From Prevotella sp. UBA2754 (GTDB lineage: Bacteria > Bacteroidota > Bacteroidia > Bacteroidales > Bacteroidaceae): a DNA stretch of 12,658 nucleotides. The stretch lies in assembly GCA_002353295.1 (NCBI GenBank), contig DEJG01000016.1:119284-131941 (forward strand). Direction: 5' to 3'. The translations under genes and the position numbers were made by a program. The notes beneath the pieces were generated by a model, which was given only the letters and a program-made list of their open reading frames with translations, was not told the origin of the DNA and made no database searches. Numbering within the stretch: position 1 is the stretch's first letter; every line of letters begins with the position of its first letter. Below are positions 1 through 7,494 of the stretch, piece by piece.

Positions 1-996
1 CGCTATCCTGCCTTCGGTAACCTCGTTCCCCGTGACGTGGCTTCTCGTGCTGCTAAGGAGCGTTGCGATAAGGGCTTCGGTGTCAACAACACCGGTCTGG
101 CTGTGTTCCTCGACTTCTCGGAGTCTATCAACCGCCTCGGCCTCGACATCATCATGCAGCGCTATGGCAACCTCTTCGAGATGTATGAGGAGATTACCGA
201 CGTATTCCCTGGCGATGTAGCGAACGAGATCAATGGTGTGAAGTATTACAAGCCGATGATGATTTATCCCGCTATCCACTATACCATGGGTGGTATCTGG
301 GTTGACTATGAGTTGCAGACCACCATCCCTGGCCTCTTCGCCATCGGTGAGTGTAACTTCTCTGACCACGGTGCTAACCGCCTCGGTGCTTCTGCACTGA
401 TGCAGGGTCTGGCAGACGGTTACTTCGTATTGCCTTACACCATCCAGAACTACCTGGCTGACCAGGCTGTATGGCCTAAGGTTCCCACAGACCGTCCTGA
501 GTTCGACGAGGCTGAGAAGGGTGTTGCCGCTGAAATCGACCGCCTCATGAACATCAAGGGTAAGCGTTCTGTGGATTCTATCCATAAGGAACTCGGTCAC
601 ATCATGTGGGAGTATGTCGGTATGGGTCGCACTGCTGAGGGTCTGAAGACGGGCCTGAAGAGGATGCACGAACTGGAGAAGGAGTTCGATACCAACCTCT
701 TCGTTCCTGGAACGAAGGAGGGTCTGAATGTCGAACTCGACAAGGCTATCCACTTGCGCGACTTCTTCACTATGGGTCAGCTTGTAGCCTTCGACGCTCT
801 CTCTCGTAATGAGTCTTGCGGTGGTCACTTCCGTGAAGAATATCAGACCGAGGAAGGTGAGGCTAAGCGTGACGATGAGAACTACTTCTATGTAGGCTGC
901 TGGGAATATAAAGGCAAGGGCAACGAGCCCGAGCTCATCAAGGAGCCTCTGGAGTACGAAGCTATTAAGGTACAAACGAGAAATTATAAGAATTAA
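1..996 (+). CDS. Fumarate reductase/succinate dehydrogenase flavoprotein subunit, 3' part
   Basis: Catalytic FAD subunit of the fumarate reductase/succinate dehydrogenase complex, which interconverts fumarate and succinate at the inner face of the cytoplasmic membrane; in anaerobic Bacteroidales it normally runs as fumarate reductase. The frame is open from base 1, so the 5' end (with the N-terminal FAD-binding Rossmann motif) lies outside the window. Visible family marks are HYTMGG, the late FAD-binding stretch AIGECNFSDHGANRLGASAL, and the C-terminal RNESCGGHFREE segment that carries active-site residues in this family. The iron-sulfur subunit follows 131 bp downstream on the same strand, the usual order in Bacteroidales (cytochrome b, flavoprotein, iron-sulfur). 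Fumarate reductase or succinate dehydrogenase cannot be told apart from this fragment, so no symbol is given. Confidence 0.95.
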   Translation, partial: RYPAFGNLVPRDVASRAAKERCDKGFGVNNTGLAVFLDFSESINRLGLDIIMQRYGNLFEMYEEITDVFPGDVANEINGVKYYKPMMIYPAIHYTMGGIWVDYELQTTIPGLFAIGECNFSDHGANRLGASALMQGLADGYFVLPYTIQNYLADQAVWPKVPTDRPEFDEAEKGVAAEIDRLMNIKGKRSVDSIHKELGHIMWEYVGMGRTAEGLKTGLKRMHELEKEFDTNLFVPGTKEGLNVELDKAIHLRDFFTMGQLVAFDALSRNESCGGHFREEYQTEEGEAKRDDENYFYVGCWEYKGKGNEPELIKEPLEYEAIKVQTRNYKN

Positions 997-1000
997 TTTT

Positions 1001-1119
1001 AGGTTATAAGGTTGAAGGTTTGAGGTTATAAGGTGCTCTCCTCTTTAATATATAAGAGGTCACAGAATCCTGATGGTAATTTCACCTCAAAACCTGAAAC
1101 CTGAAAACCTCAAAACCCC
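1001..1119. repeat. Imperfect inverted repeat in the flavoprotein/iron-sulfur gene gap
   Basis: The left arm (1001-1034) is built from AGGTTATAAGGT and GAAGGTTTGAGG blocks; the right arm (1084-1119) is built from ACCTCAAAACCTGAAACC blocks. The right arm read on the other strand resembles the left arm, so the two can pair imperfectly across a ~50 nt centre that contains a short CCTCTT/AAGAGG hairpin. The octamers resemble the AAAACCTC/AAAACCTT tandem repeat at 9181-9274. The structure lies inside what should be one operon mRNA, so it may act in mRNA processing or partial termination; that is inference. Confidence 0.55.
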
Positions 1120-1127
1120 ATAAAACT

Positions 1128-1886
1128 ATGGCAAAGAATATTTCATTTACAATAAAATTTTGGCGTCAGAATGGTCCCAAGGATGCGGGTCACTTCGATA
1201 GCTACGATATGAAGGATATTCCCGATGATACTTCTTTCTTGGAGATGCTCGATATCCTCAACGAGAACCTCATCAACGAAGGTAAAGAGCCTTTCGTTTT
1301 CGATCACGACTGCCGCGAGGGTATCTGTGGTATGTGCTCTCTCTACATCAACGGTACACCTCATGGTAAGACGGAGCGTGGTGCTACTACCTGTCAGCTC
1401 TATATGCGTCGTTTCAACGATGGTGATGTCATCACCGTCGAGCCTTGGCGCTCTGCTGCCTTCCCCGTTATCAAGGACTGTATGGTTGACCGCAATGCCT
1501 TCGATAAGATTATCCAGGCTGGTGGCTACACTTCCATCCGCACCGGTCAGGCTCAGGATGCCAATGCCATCCTCATTCCTAAGGAGGATGCCGACGAGGC
1601 AATGGACTGCGCTTCTTGCATCGGCTGTGGCGCCTGCGTAGCAGCTTGTAAGAATGGCTCTGCCATGCTCTTCGTATCCAGCAAGGTCAGCCAGCTCGCC
1701 CTGCTCCCACAGGGTAAGGTCGAGGCTGCCCGCCGTGTGAAGAACATGATTGCCAAGATGGATGAGCTCGGTTTCGGTAACTGTACCAATACGCGTGCTT
1801 GCGAGGCCGTATGCCCGAAGAACGAGACGATCTCGAACATTGCTCGCCTCAACCGCGAGATGCTCAAGGCAAAGATTGCCGACTAA
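1128..1886 (+). CDS. Fumarate reductase/succinate dehydrogenase iron-sulfur subunit
   Basis: A 252-aa electron-transfer subunit that passes electrons between the membrane cytochrome b and the flavoprotein. The N-terminal ferredoxin-like domain has the [2Fe-2S] cysteines C62, C67, C70 and C89 (DCREGICGMC and ATTC). The C-terminal domain has CASCIGCGACVAAC (C161, C164, C167, then C170/C174) and GNCTNTRACEAVCP (C219, C225, C229), which together supply the [4Fe-4S] and [3Fe-4S] ligands as in E. coli SdhB. Length and layout are normal for the family. The ATG is preceded by an A-rich stretch and no clear Shine-Dalgarno, as is common in Bacteroidetes. No TAnnTTTG promoter is seen in the gap, so it is probably co-transcribed with the flavoprotein gene. 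A strong hairpin terminator follows. Confidence 0.96.
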   Translation: MAKNISFTIKFWRQNGPKDAGHFDSYDMKDIPDDTSFLEMLDILNENLINEGKEPFVFDHDCREGICGMCSLYINGTPHGKTERGATTCQLYMRRFNDGDVITVEPWRSAAFPVIKDCMVDRNAFDKIIQAGGYTSIRTGQAQDANAILIPKEDADEAMDCASCIGCGACVAACKNGSAMLFVSSKVSQLALLPQGKVEAARRVKNMIAKMDELGFGNCTNTRACEAVCPKNETISNIARLNREMLKAKIAD

Positions 1887-1907
1887 GTATTTTATATAAT
1901 ACCAAGG

Positions 1908-1948
1908 TAAGGATGGAACGCAATAGTTCCATCCTTATTATATTTTAT
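1908..1948 (+). terminator. Intrinsic terminator after the iron-sulfur gene
   Basis: A perfect 12 bp stem, TAAGGATGGAAC (1908-1919) against GTTCCATCCTTA (1926-1937), with loop GCAATA and a T-rich tail (TTATATTTTAT). It starts 22 bp past the stop codon and closes the fumarate reductase operon. Confidence 0.85.
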
Positions 1949-2097
1949 AGGGTGAAAATAAGGTTGTTTTATTTTAAAATTCTTGCTTATTTTTACCAAA
2001 TTGTCAAAATAAGACGTTTTAAATGTTCTTATTTTTACCAAATTGTGAAAATAAGGAAAACTTTTTGTTCTTATTGTTGCAAATATAAATTTGTAAG
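1934..2097. repeat. Phased 28-29 bp interrupted palindromes
   Basis: Two nearly identical 28 bp units at 1986-2013 and 2028-2055 (27 of 28 the same) each have arms CTTATTTT and AAAATAAG around a TACCAAATTGTC/G centre. A weaker third unit (2070-2097) begins CTTATT and ends TAAG; it starts exactly 42 bp after the second, as the second does after the first. A further loose copy, CTTATT to AAAATAAG, spans 1934-1962 and overlaps the terminator. Spacers between the phased units are 14 bp. A 42 bp period is close to four DNA turns, so bound proteins would sit on one face. They look like operator sites for the ATPase gene that starts right after them. Confidence 0.7.
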
Positions 2098-3342
2098 ACC
2101 ATTATGATTTATCATACGATAGAATGTTTGATAAAGGACGGCATCAATCCACAGAGCATCATCTATCTTTCTATAGATACACCTATATATAATGGTATGT
2201 CGTTGGAGATGTTGTTGAATATCGCCAAGAAATCTCTCGCCCAATTGCCGACAGATGAAGGCTTCTATGTATTCTATGATGAGGTACAATACCTAAAGGA
2301 TTGGGAACTGCACTTAAAATCACTTGTTGATACCTATCGTTCAACGCGGTTTGTTGTCTCAGGATCTGCTGCAGCCGCTCTAAAGATGAAGAGTGACGAG
2401 AGTGGTGCAGGGCGTTTTCATGACTTTGCATTACCTCCTCTTACTTTTAATGAGTATATTCATTTGCAAAATCTGGGCCGTCTGATTATTCCTAAAAAGA
2501 TAGTATGGAATCAGCAGGAATTTGATGCTTTCGATACCATTGACATGACACAGCTGAATGAGCATTTTATTCGCTATATTAACTATGGCGGTTATCCAGA
2601 GGTTGTTTTCTCAAAGGAAATCCAGCAGGATCCAGGGCGCTATATGCGACGCGACATCGTTGATAAAGTCATGTTGAAAGACCTTCCTGGGCTTTATGGT
2701 ATTAATGATACTCAGGAACTATACAGACTTTTTATTCACATTGCCTATCGCTCCGGATGTGAATTTTCTTATGACGAGATGTCTCAAGAGTCTGGCATTA
2801 GAAAAGATGTTATCCGTAAGTATCTTACATATTTGGAGAGTGCTTTCCTTATCAAGGTGATTCATCGTATAGATGCAAACGCCAAACGGATGCAGCGAAT
2901 CACTCAGTTTAAGATATATCTTACAAATCCTTCATTGCGTTGCGCTCTGTTCTCACCATTGACAGAATCGGACAAGTCATTGGGCAGTATGGTGGAAACT
3001 GCTCTTTATGCCCAGCGTATTCAGCGAGACGATGAAGAAGTGTACTATGCAAACTGGAAAATGGGACGTGACAATGGAGAGGTGGATATGGTTGGTCTTG
3101 ACCGCCGTAATCAAAAGCCGGCATGGGCAGTAGAAATGAAATGGTCTGATAGATATTATGAGGCTCCAGGGGAATTAAAGTCCCTGCTGTCATTTATGGA
3201 AAAGAATCAGTTAAGATCAGCCATCGTTTCTTCTCGTACAAGGTTTGGTGCAAAAGAACTGGAGAGTCTTAACTTGGTTTTTATTCCATCTGCACTATAT
3301 GCGTATTTGCTAGGTCATAATACGATTGAACAAAGGAGATAG
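2095..3342 (+). pseudogene. DUF4143-family ATPase, 5'-truncated at Walker A
   Basis: The open frame from ATG 2104 gives 412 aa. It matches the large Bacteroidales family of AAA-type ATPases with a C-terminal DUF4143 region, normally beginning with a GxRRVGKT Walker A motif. Here the motif is missing: reading the same frame upstream gives only K-T-I-M-I-Y-H-T (AAG ACC ATT ATG), which would be the end of GKT(T/I), and then a stop at 2086-2088. What remains is intact: Walker B FYVFYDE (D59, E60), a sensor-like SGSAA (87-91), a GAGR turn with R104, and a PD-(D/E)XK-like C-terminal motif (D328, E344-x-K346). The lost part is the ATP-binding loop, so the product is probably inactive as an ATPase. 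The long undamaged remainder suggests recent truncation, or a retained function without ATP. Cellular role of the family is poorly defined. Confidence 0.75.
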
Positions 3343-3476
3343 CAGGCTCACAGGGACAGGCACGCGACACTCACCACTCATCACTCACGAAAGTTGAGTA
3401 AAACAGTGGGCAGAGTTGCAAAATCAGCAAAAATAGTTTCAAAATTAACAAAAAAATGGCTTTTGAATAATTTTTA
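3343..3476. other. Gap with no recognised gene
   Basis: Starts with a short CACTCACCACTCATCACTCA stretch of simple repeats, then turns A-rich toward the kinase promoter. No coding frame or clear terminator is visible after the ATPase stop codon. Confidence 0.5.
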
Positions 3477-3508
3477 CTTGCAGAAGTGGAAAATGTTTCA
3501 TATCTTTG
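3477..3508 (+). promoter_or_regulatory. Bacteroidetes-type promoter of the kinase-like gene
   Basis: CTTG (3477-3480), a 20 nt spacer, and TATCTTTG (3501-3508) match the TTTG / TAnnTTTG pattern of Bacteroidetes housekeeping promoters. The start codon follows about 50-70 bp later. Confidence 0.75.
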
Positions 3509-3578
3509 CAACACTCTTTTACATACGGATCTGAACATTTCGCAACTTAATTAAAGCATGAATATGATAGTATTATAT

Positions 3579-5579
3579 ATGAAAAAGATTGTTTTCACAG
3601 CAGTTCTGCTGGCAATAAGCATCTCCCTTGTTGCCAGACAGAAGCCTGCTAATCAGCAGCAACCCGTTACACAAGAGCAATTGCTGCAGAACCTTTATGT
3701 AGCCCAGGCCAGTGGTAACGATTCTGCTTTCTACAAGGCTCAGCATACATTGATGGAGTATTTGAAACAGCGTCAAGACTGGTCAACCTACTACCGCACG
3801 TGGATGAATCGTGTGATCTATGAGGTGAACCATAAACGTTTCCATCGTGCTTATATCGAGATCCACCACCTTACCGATGATGTCAAGGCACGTCATCAGG
3901 AGCAGTTTCTCTATATGGCTAATATGGGACTGGGTTTTTTCTATAATGGTCGAAACCAGCCCGAGATGGGTGAGAAGTACTTCTGGCGTGCCCTCAAGGG
4001 TATTGATGCTAAAAAAGACCCCATCGCCCTGTTCAACGCTTACCTATCGCTGGCACAGTCGCTCAGTTTCAAGCAACCTCTTAAGGCCATGGCATGTCTT
4101 GACAGCCTGCCTCAGCAGATGCTCAAGAACCCGATGTACGAGAGTGGTGTACTGGGATATCGGTGTATTATTGCCAACAAGATGAACGACCGTAAACTGT
4201 TCTACCGCTATTTTTCTAAATACGATAGTATCCGCCAGCATCATCCTGAGCATTTTAATGCAGCCAACCTCGAACAGGTCATGGTTTGCTATCACCTGAT
4301 GCAGAAAGACTACCAGCAGGCACTGGCGTGGTGTGACTCCGTAGAAGTGCCCCAGATGGCCACGGAGCTTCGCATCAATGTCTATGAGCAGATGGGTAAC
4401 TGGCAGCAGGCTTTTCATGCCTCTCAGCTAAAGGACAGTCTCATGCTCATTGACGAGCGTGAGTCGATAGAACAGCATTTGGCGGATTTGACACGCGATA
4501 TTGATAATTTTCAGGCCGAGCAGGAGAAGGCTGAGATAAGGCGCACACAGTTGTTGATTGTTCTTCTGATGGCACTGGCTATCATAGGTTTGCTCGTAGG
4601 AATACTCATCTATCGTCATGTGAAGAATCGCCGGCTGAAGGACCAGTTCCTTCAGTTGCAGGAGTCTCGTCGTCGTATAGAGGCAGGACAGGCCATTCGT
4701 CGTGCCTTTGTCAGCACGATACAGGATAAGTTGAAGTCGCCTGTCAGTGTGCTGATGGGCTATGCACGTGTCTTTAACAATCCGAACTTCCTGTTGAAAC
4801 CCGAGGAGCGTCCTAAGCGATACAAGGATATTCTCGCTGCTGCCCAAAGTGTAGAGTCGCTGATGGATCCCGTACTCGATTCCTATGCACGAGGGGCTGT
4901 CGGCATCACCGATGAAGAGAAGCAAATCTGCATCAATGCACTGCGCGCTCCGCTGCTGACACTGATAAATACCGCAGAACTGATTATCGACTCAAACGGA
5001 CAAATCCCTCACGATGAATATATGCAGCTGCGTGCCGGTGTGTGCCGTGATGCCTACCATGTGGCCACCTCCACACATCAGCTCATTCTGTTCAGTCTCT
5101 ACGATGACGATGTACCAACCCCAAAATCAGACAAGATTGGTTTGAATGAATTGGCACGCTCCATACTCAACAGTTACGACCTGCATCCTTCATCGATAGA
5201 CAAGAACCGTACGGTCATCACAGAGTTTAAGACGACGGTGCCCGACGACGTGATGGTCAATACGAGTCCGCTGTTGCAGGAACTGCTGAACTGTCTGCTC
5301 GACAATGCTGACAAGTATGCCACAGGGGGTAAGGTGCTGATGAGCTGCTATGCTGATAGCTATGGCACCTATGCCATATCTGTCAGCAACGAGGGTCCAG
5401 TGATTCCTGCTGAAGATGCTGAGCGTATCTTTGACCCCTTTGTCCACCTGTCGGCTGATGAACAAAGCCTTGGTATCGGTTTGTCCTTGGCTCGTCGTCT
5501 TGCCGCCTCAATGGGATATAGTCTTGCCCTTGACACAGAATATACCCAAGGAGCTCGCTTTGTAGTGACGGGCATTTAA
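3579..5579 (+). CDS. Membrane sensor histidine-kinase-like protein lacking phosphoacceptor His
   Basis: Start at MKKIVFTAVLL (3579) is preferred because it begins a typical signal peptide (cleavage near residue 20); an in-frame ATG at 3558 would add seven residues. The 666-aa product has a helical, TPR-like periplasmic region (about 21-315), one membrane helix (about 325-345), then cytoplasmic helices and a HATPase_c domain: N box LLDNADKY (N576), G1-like NEGPVIP (N604), F box FDPF, G2 SLGIGL (630-635). Two DHp-like helical pairs precede it: FVSTIQDKLKSPVSVLMGY, where the usual H is D383, and NALRAPLLTLI, where it is N453. Neither carries the phosphoacceptor. No response regulator lies next to it. 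It could be a pseudokinase, a phosphatase/ATP-sensing scaffold, or a kinase using another residue. TPR detail is inferred from helical character. Confidence 0.8.
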   Translation: MKKIVFTAVLLAISISLVARQKPANQQQPVTQEQLLQNLYVAQASGNDSAFYKAQHTLMEYLKQRQDWSTYYRTWMNRVIYEVNHKRFHRAYIEIHHLTDDVKARHQEQFLYMANMGLGFFYNGRNQPEMGEKYFWRALKGIDAKKDPIALFNAYLSLAQSLSFKQPLKAMACLDSLPQQMLKNPMYESGVLGYRCIIANKMNDRKLFYRYFSKYDSIRQHHPEHFNAANLEQVMVCYHLMQKDYQQALAWCDSVEVPQMATELRINVYEQMGNWQQAFHASQLKDSLMLIDERESIEQHLADLTRDIDNFQAEQEKAEIRRTQLLIVLLMALAIIGLLVGILIYRHVKNRRLKDQFLQLQESRRRIEAGQAIRRAFVSTIQDKLKSPVSVLMGYARVFNNPNFLLKPEERPKRYKDILAAAQSVESLMDPVLDSYARGAVGITDEEKQICINALRAPLLTLINTAELIIDSNGQIPHDEYMQLRAGVCRDAYHVATSTHQLILFSLYDDDVPTPKSDKIGLNELARSILNSYDLHPSSIDKNRTVITEFKTTVPDDVMVNTSPLLQELLNCLLDNADKYATGGKVLMSCYADSYGTYAISVSNEGPVIPAEDAERIFDPFVHLSADEQSLGIGLSLARRLAASMGYSLALDTEYTQGARFVVTGI

Positions 5580-5582
5580 AAT

Positions 5583-5979
5583 TGTCACACAGATCTCACG
5601 GATCCCACAGATTTTAAATGGTGTCAGAGAGGACTGCTACCGCAGTTTTGTTATGCACCAAATGTCGTGGAGCTCAAGTAAACTTGGCTCCTCGCCACTC
5701 GTTGCATAACACAAAATCCTTCTGATTTTGTCCTCTCTGCCCCCATTCCCACAGATTTTATCTTCCATTGGGGATTGAAACTTGAACCCTGACCTTGGAA
5801 AATAATCTGTGGAAAATGGTGATGGATAGAACCACGTCGTCAGAGGTGGGCACACGATTTTAAGAGGTTATTAGCCAAGCTAGCTTGAGATAATAAGCAC
5901 TTAGAATTGGGTGAAACAGCATAAGCTGTTCTATCTATCATCATTTAAAATCTGTGGGATCCGTGAAATCTGTGTGACA
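5583..5979. repeat. Cloverleaf repeat element, copy 1 (397 bp)
   Basis: The ends form a 38 bp terminal inverted repeat (5583-5620 and 5942-5979) with one mismatch, starting TGTCACACAGAT. Inside are three hairpins. Hairpin I pairs 5617-5634 (AATGGTGTCAGAGAGGAC) with 5730-5747, two mismatches; its loop has further small stems (CTGC-TACC-GCAG; GTTATGCA with TGCATAAC; CAAGT/ACTTG). Hairpin II pairs CCACAGATT (5749-5757) with AATCTGTGG (5804-5812). Hairpin III pairs 5815-5832 with 5928-5945 (using G-T wobbles) and holds TTATTA..TAATAA around CAAGC-TA-GCTTG (5868-5896) and ACAGC-ATAA-GCTGT (5916-5929). It begins 4 bp after the kinase-like stop codon. No convincing reading frame: a 72-codon minus-strand frame exists but follows the repeat sequence. 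Confidence 0.85.
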
Positions 5980-5985
5980 TGAGAA

Positions 5986-6017
5986 TTTGGAGTTTTGTAA
6001 AAAGAATAGTACCTTTG
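5986..6017 (+). promoter_or_regulatory. Promoter of the GxxExxY gene
   Basis: TTTG (5986-5989), exactly 20 nt, then TACCTTTG (6010-6017): a full match to the Bacteroidetes TTTG / TAnnTTTG pattern. It lies between the end of repeat copy 1 and the ATG 20 bp further on, so the gene has its own promoter. Confidence 0.8.
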
Positions 6018-6037
6018 CATGAAAATTTGAGATAAAC

Positions 6038-6409
6038 ATGGAACTGAATGAATTGACCTACCAGATAAGAGGAGCTATTTTTGAGGTATATAATCAATTA
6101 GGACCTGGCCTTTTAGAGTCTGTCTATGAAGAAGCCTTATGCTATGAATTGGAACATAAAGGTCTGCATTATGAAAGACAGAAAAGTGTGCCTTTAGTAT
6201 ATAAGGGGCATGAGCTACATACTGACCTGCGATTAGATATCCTTGTAGAAAACCAAATTGTGATAGAGTTAAAAGCGGTTGAGGACATAAAACCTGTTTT
6301 CTATAAACAATTAAAGACATATCTTAAGTTAACTAACAAACACTTAGGGTTATTGGTCAACTTCAGTTCACTGGATTTGAAAGAAGGTATACATCGCGTT
6401 ATTCTCTAA
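6038..6409 (+). CDS. GxxExxY family protein (PD-(D/E)XK-like)
   Basis: A 123-aa protein carrying the family signature G24-LL-E27-SV-Y30 (in LGPGLLESVYEEAL) and a downstream D67 (LRLDILV) with E77-L-K79 (VIELKA), the layout of the PD-(D/E)XK nuclease fold. Q91 follows on the next helix. Length is normal for the family (about 120-130 aa) and the frame is undamaged. The family is widespread in Bacteroidetes, Verrucomicrobia and others, often in several copies per genome, and its function is not established. Here it stands alone with its own promoter between two same-oriented copies of the structured repeat (5583-5979 and 6414-6805); the second begins 5 bp after its stop codon. From memory, genes of this family are often accompanied by ATCTGTG-type repeats elsewhere. 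A nuclease acting on the repeat, or its RNA, is a hypothesis. Confidence 0.9.
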   Translation: MELNELTYQIRGAIFEVYNQLGPGLLESVYEEALCYELEHKGLHYERQKSVPLVYKGHELHTDLRLDILVENQIVIELKAVEDIKPVFYKQLKTYLKLTNKHLGLLVNFSSLDLKEGIHRVIL

Positions 6410-6413
6410 TTAC

Positions 6414-6805
6414 AGTCACACAGATCTCTCAGATCTCACAGATTTTAAATGGGGGCAGAGCGGACTGCTACCGCAGTTTTGTTATGCACCAAATGTCGTG
6501 GAGTTCAAGTAAACTTGGCTCCTCGTCACTTGCTACATAACACAAAATCCTTCTGATTTTGTCCTCTCTGCCCCCATTCCCACAGATTTTGTCTTCTATT
6601 GGGGATTGAACCCTGAACCCTGAAAAATAAATCTGTGGAAAATGGTGATGGATAGAACCACGTCGTCAGAGGTGGTCACACGATTTTAAGGGGTTATTAG
6701 CCAAGCTTGCTTGAGATAATAAGCACTTAGAATTGGGTGAAACAGCATAAGCTGTTCTATCCATTACCATTTAAAATCTGTGGGATCTGTGTAATCAGTG
6801 TGAGA
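6414..6805. repeat. Cloverleaf repeat element, copy 2 (392 bp)
   Basis: Same orientation and plan as copy 1. The terminal repeats (6414-6451 and 6768-6805) are more diverged at their outer ends (AGTCACAC against GTGTGAGA) but the inner CCACAGATTTTAAATG-type part is kept apart from small changes. Hairpin I pairs AATGGGGGCAGAGCGGAC (6448-6465) with GTCCTCTCTGCCCCCATT (6561-6578), 17 of 18. Hairpins II and III are kept; the apical stem of III reads CAAGC-TT-GCTTG, so only the loop differs from copy 1. It starts 5 bp after the GxxExxY stop codon and is followed by the channel gene's promoter. Confidence 0.85.
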
Positions 6806-6826
6806 TAAGAAAAATTTTGGGGGATT

Positions 6827-6859
6827 TCTGCGATATCCTTTTGAAAAATTGTATCTTTG
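6827..6859 (+). promoter_or_regulatory. Promoter of the formate/nitrite-channel gene
   Basis: A clear TATCTTTG (6852-6859), with TCTG at 6827-6830 as a weak -33 box at 21 nt. The stretch TTTGAAAAAT(T/C)GTATCTTTGC recurs before the antiterminator gene (7957-7977), with the same TCTG box at the same distance. Confidence 0.65.
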
Positions 6860-6879
6860 CAGTCGATAATTGCAAAGAT

Positions 6880-7494
6880 ATGAAAAAGATAGCATTACTG
6901 AGAGACATTCTGCCCCTATCTGTTCTGGCAGGAATCTGTATTTCTATTGGTTGTGTGGTCAATCTCCGCGTTGGTGGCGTAGCAGGTGCCGTATTATTCG
7001 CATTCGGCCTTACCACAGTAGTCTATTATGGTCTGAAACTCTATACTGGTACTGCAGGTTTTATTCGCCGGCAGGGCGACTGGTCTATGCTCACCGTAGT
7101 ATTATTGGGAAATATTCTTGGCTGTCTGCTTACCGCTTGGCTGATTGCCTATGCGCAACCTGATTGTATCGAACCGGCTTCCAAGATTTTAGCAGGGCGA
7201 CTGACAAAGGGTCCGTTTGCTTGTTTTCTGTTGGCCATCGGCTGTGGTTTTATCATGACCACTGCCGTAGAGTTTGCACGCAAGGGAAAGATGCTCACCC
7301 TCATTCTGGGTGTTCCTGTCTTCATACTCTGTGGGTTTGCGCATAGCATTGCTGATGCTTTCTATTTCCTCATCTCGCCCACTTCTCAACTTTTCCAAAT
7401 CGATGTTCTTATAGTATACCTCAGCGAGGTTCTTGGAAATTTCGTCGGTTGCAACCTCTACCGCTGGACACTCTATTTTACTCCCCACGAGTGA
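6880..7494 (+). CDS. Formate/nitrite transporter (FNT) family channel
   Basis: A 204-aa, strongly hydrophobic protein with five to six likely membrane helices. It matches the FNT family of pentameric channels for formate, nitrite or related small anions: LYTGTAG (T56) corresponds to the omega-loop LFTG motif, and GFAHSIADAFYF (H155) to GFEHSxAN with the central pore histidine. GNFVGCNLYR near the end matches the family's last helix. It is short for the family (E. coli FocA has 285 aa), mostly through a trimmed N-terminus and C-terminus. Start at 6880 is chosen because the promoter box at 6852-6859 falls inside the longer frame from 6817. Substrate cannot be told. It lies between repeat copies 2 and 3; copy 3 starts 7 bp after its stop. 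Confidence 0.85.
   Translation: MKKIALLRDILPLSVLAGICISIGCVVNLRVGGVAGAVLFAFGLTTVVYYGLKLYTGTAGFIRRQGDWSMLTVVLLGNILGCLLTAWLIAYAQPDCIEPASKILAGRLTKGPFACFLLAIGCGFIMTTAVEFARKGKMLTLILGVPVFILCGFAHSIADAFYFLISPTSQLFQIDVLIVYLSEVLGNFVGCNLYRWTLYFTPHE

Noticed and set aside
1986..2097. CRISPR-like array (28 bp repeats)
   Set aside because: Only two good units and spacers of 14 bp, far shorter than CRISPR spacers; no cas genes. Better read as operator palindromes.
5637..5855. Minus-strand 72-codon frame in copy 1 (and a similar 62-codon frame at 7564-7752)
   Set aside because: The two share SGFKFQSP(M/I)EDKICG only because the repeat DNA is shared; frames run across hairpin arms, diverge elsewhere and have no copy 2 counterpart of like length.
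5583..6805. Classical composite transposon made of copies 1 and 2
   Set aside because: Copies are in direct orientation, encode no transposase, and no duplication is seen outside the pair.
6817..6879. Longer N-terminus for the FNT channel
   Set aside because: The TATCTTTG promoter box lies inside this extension.
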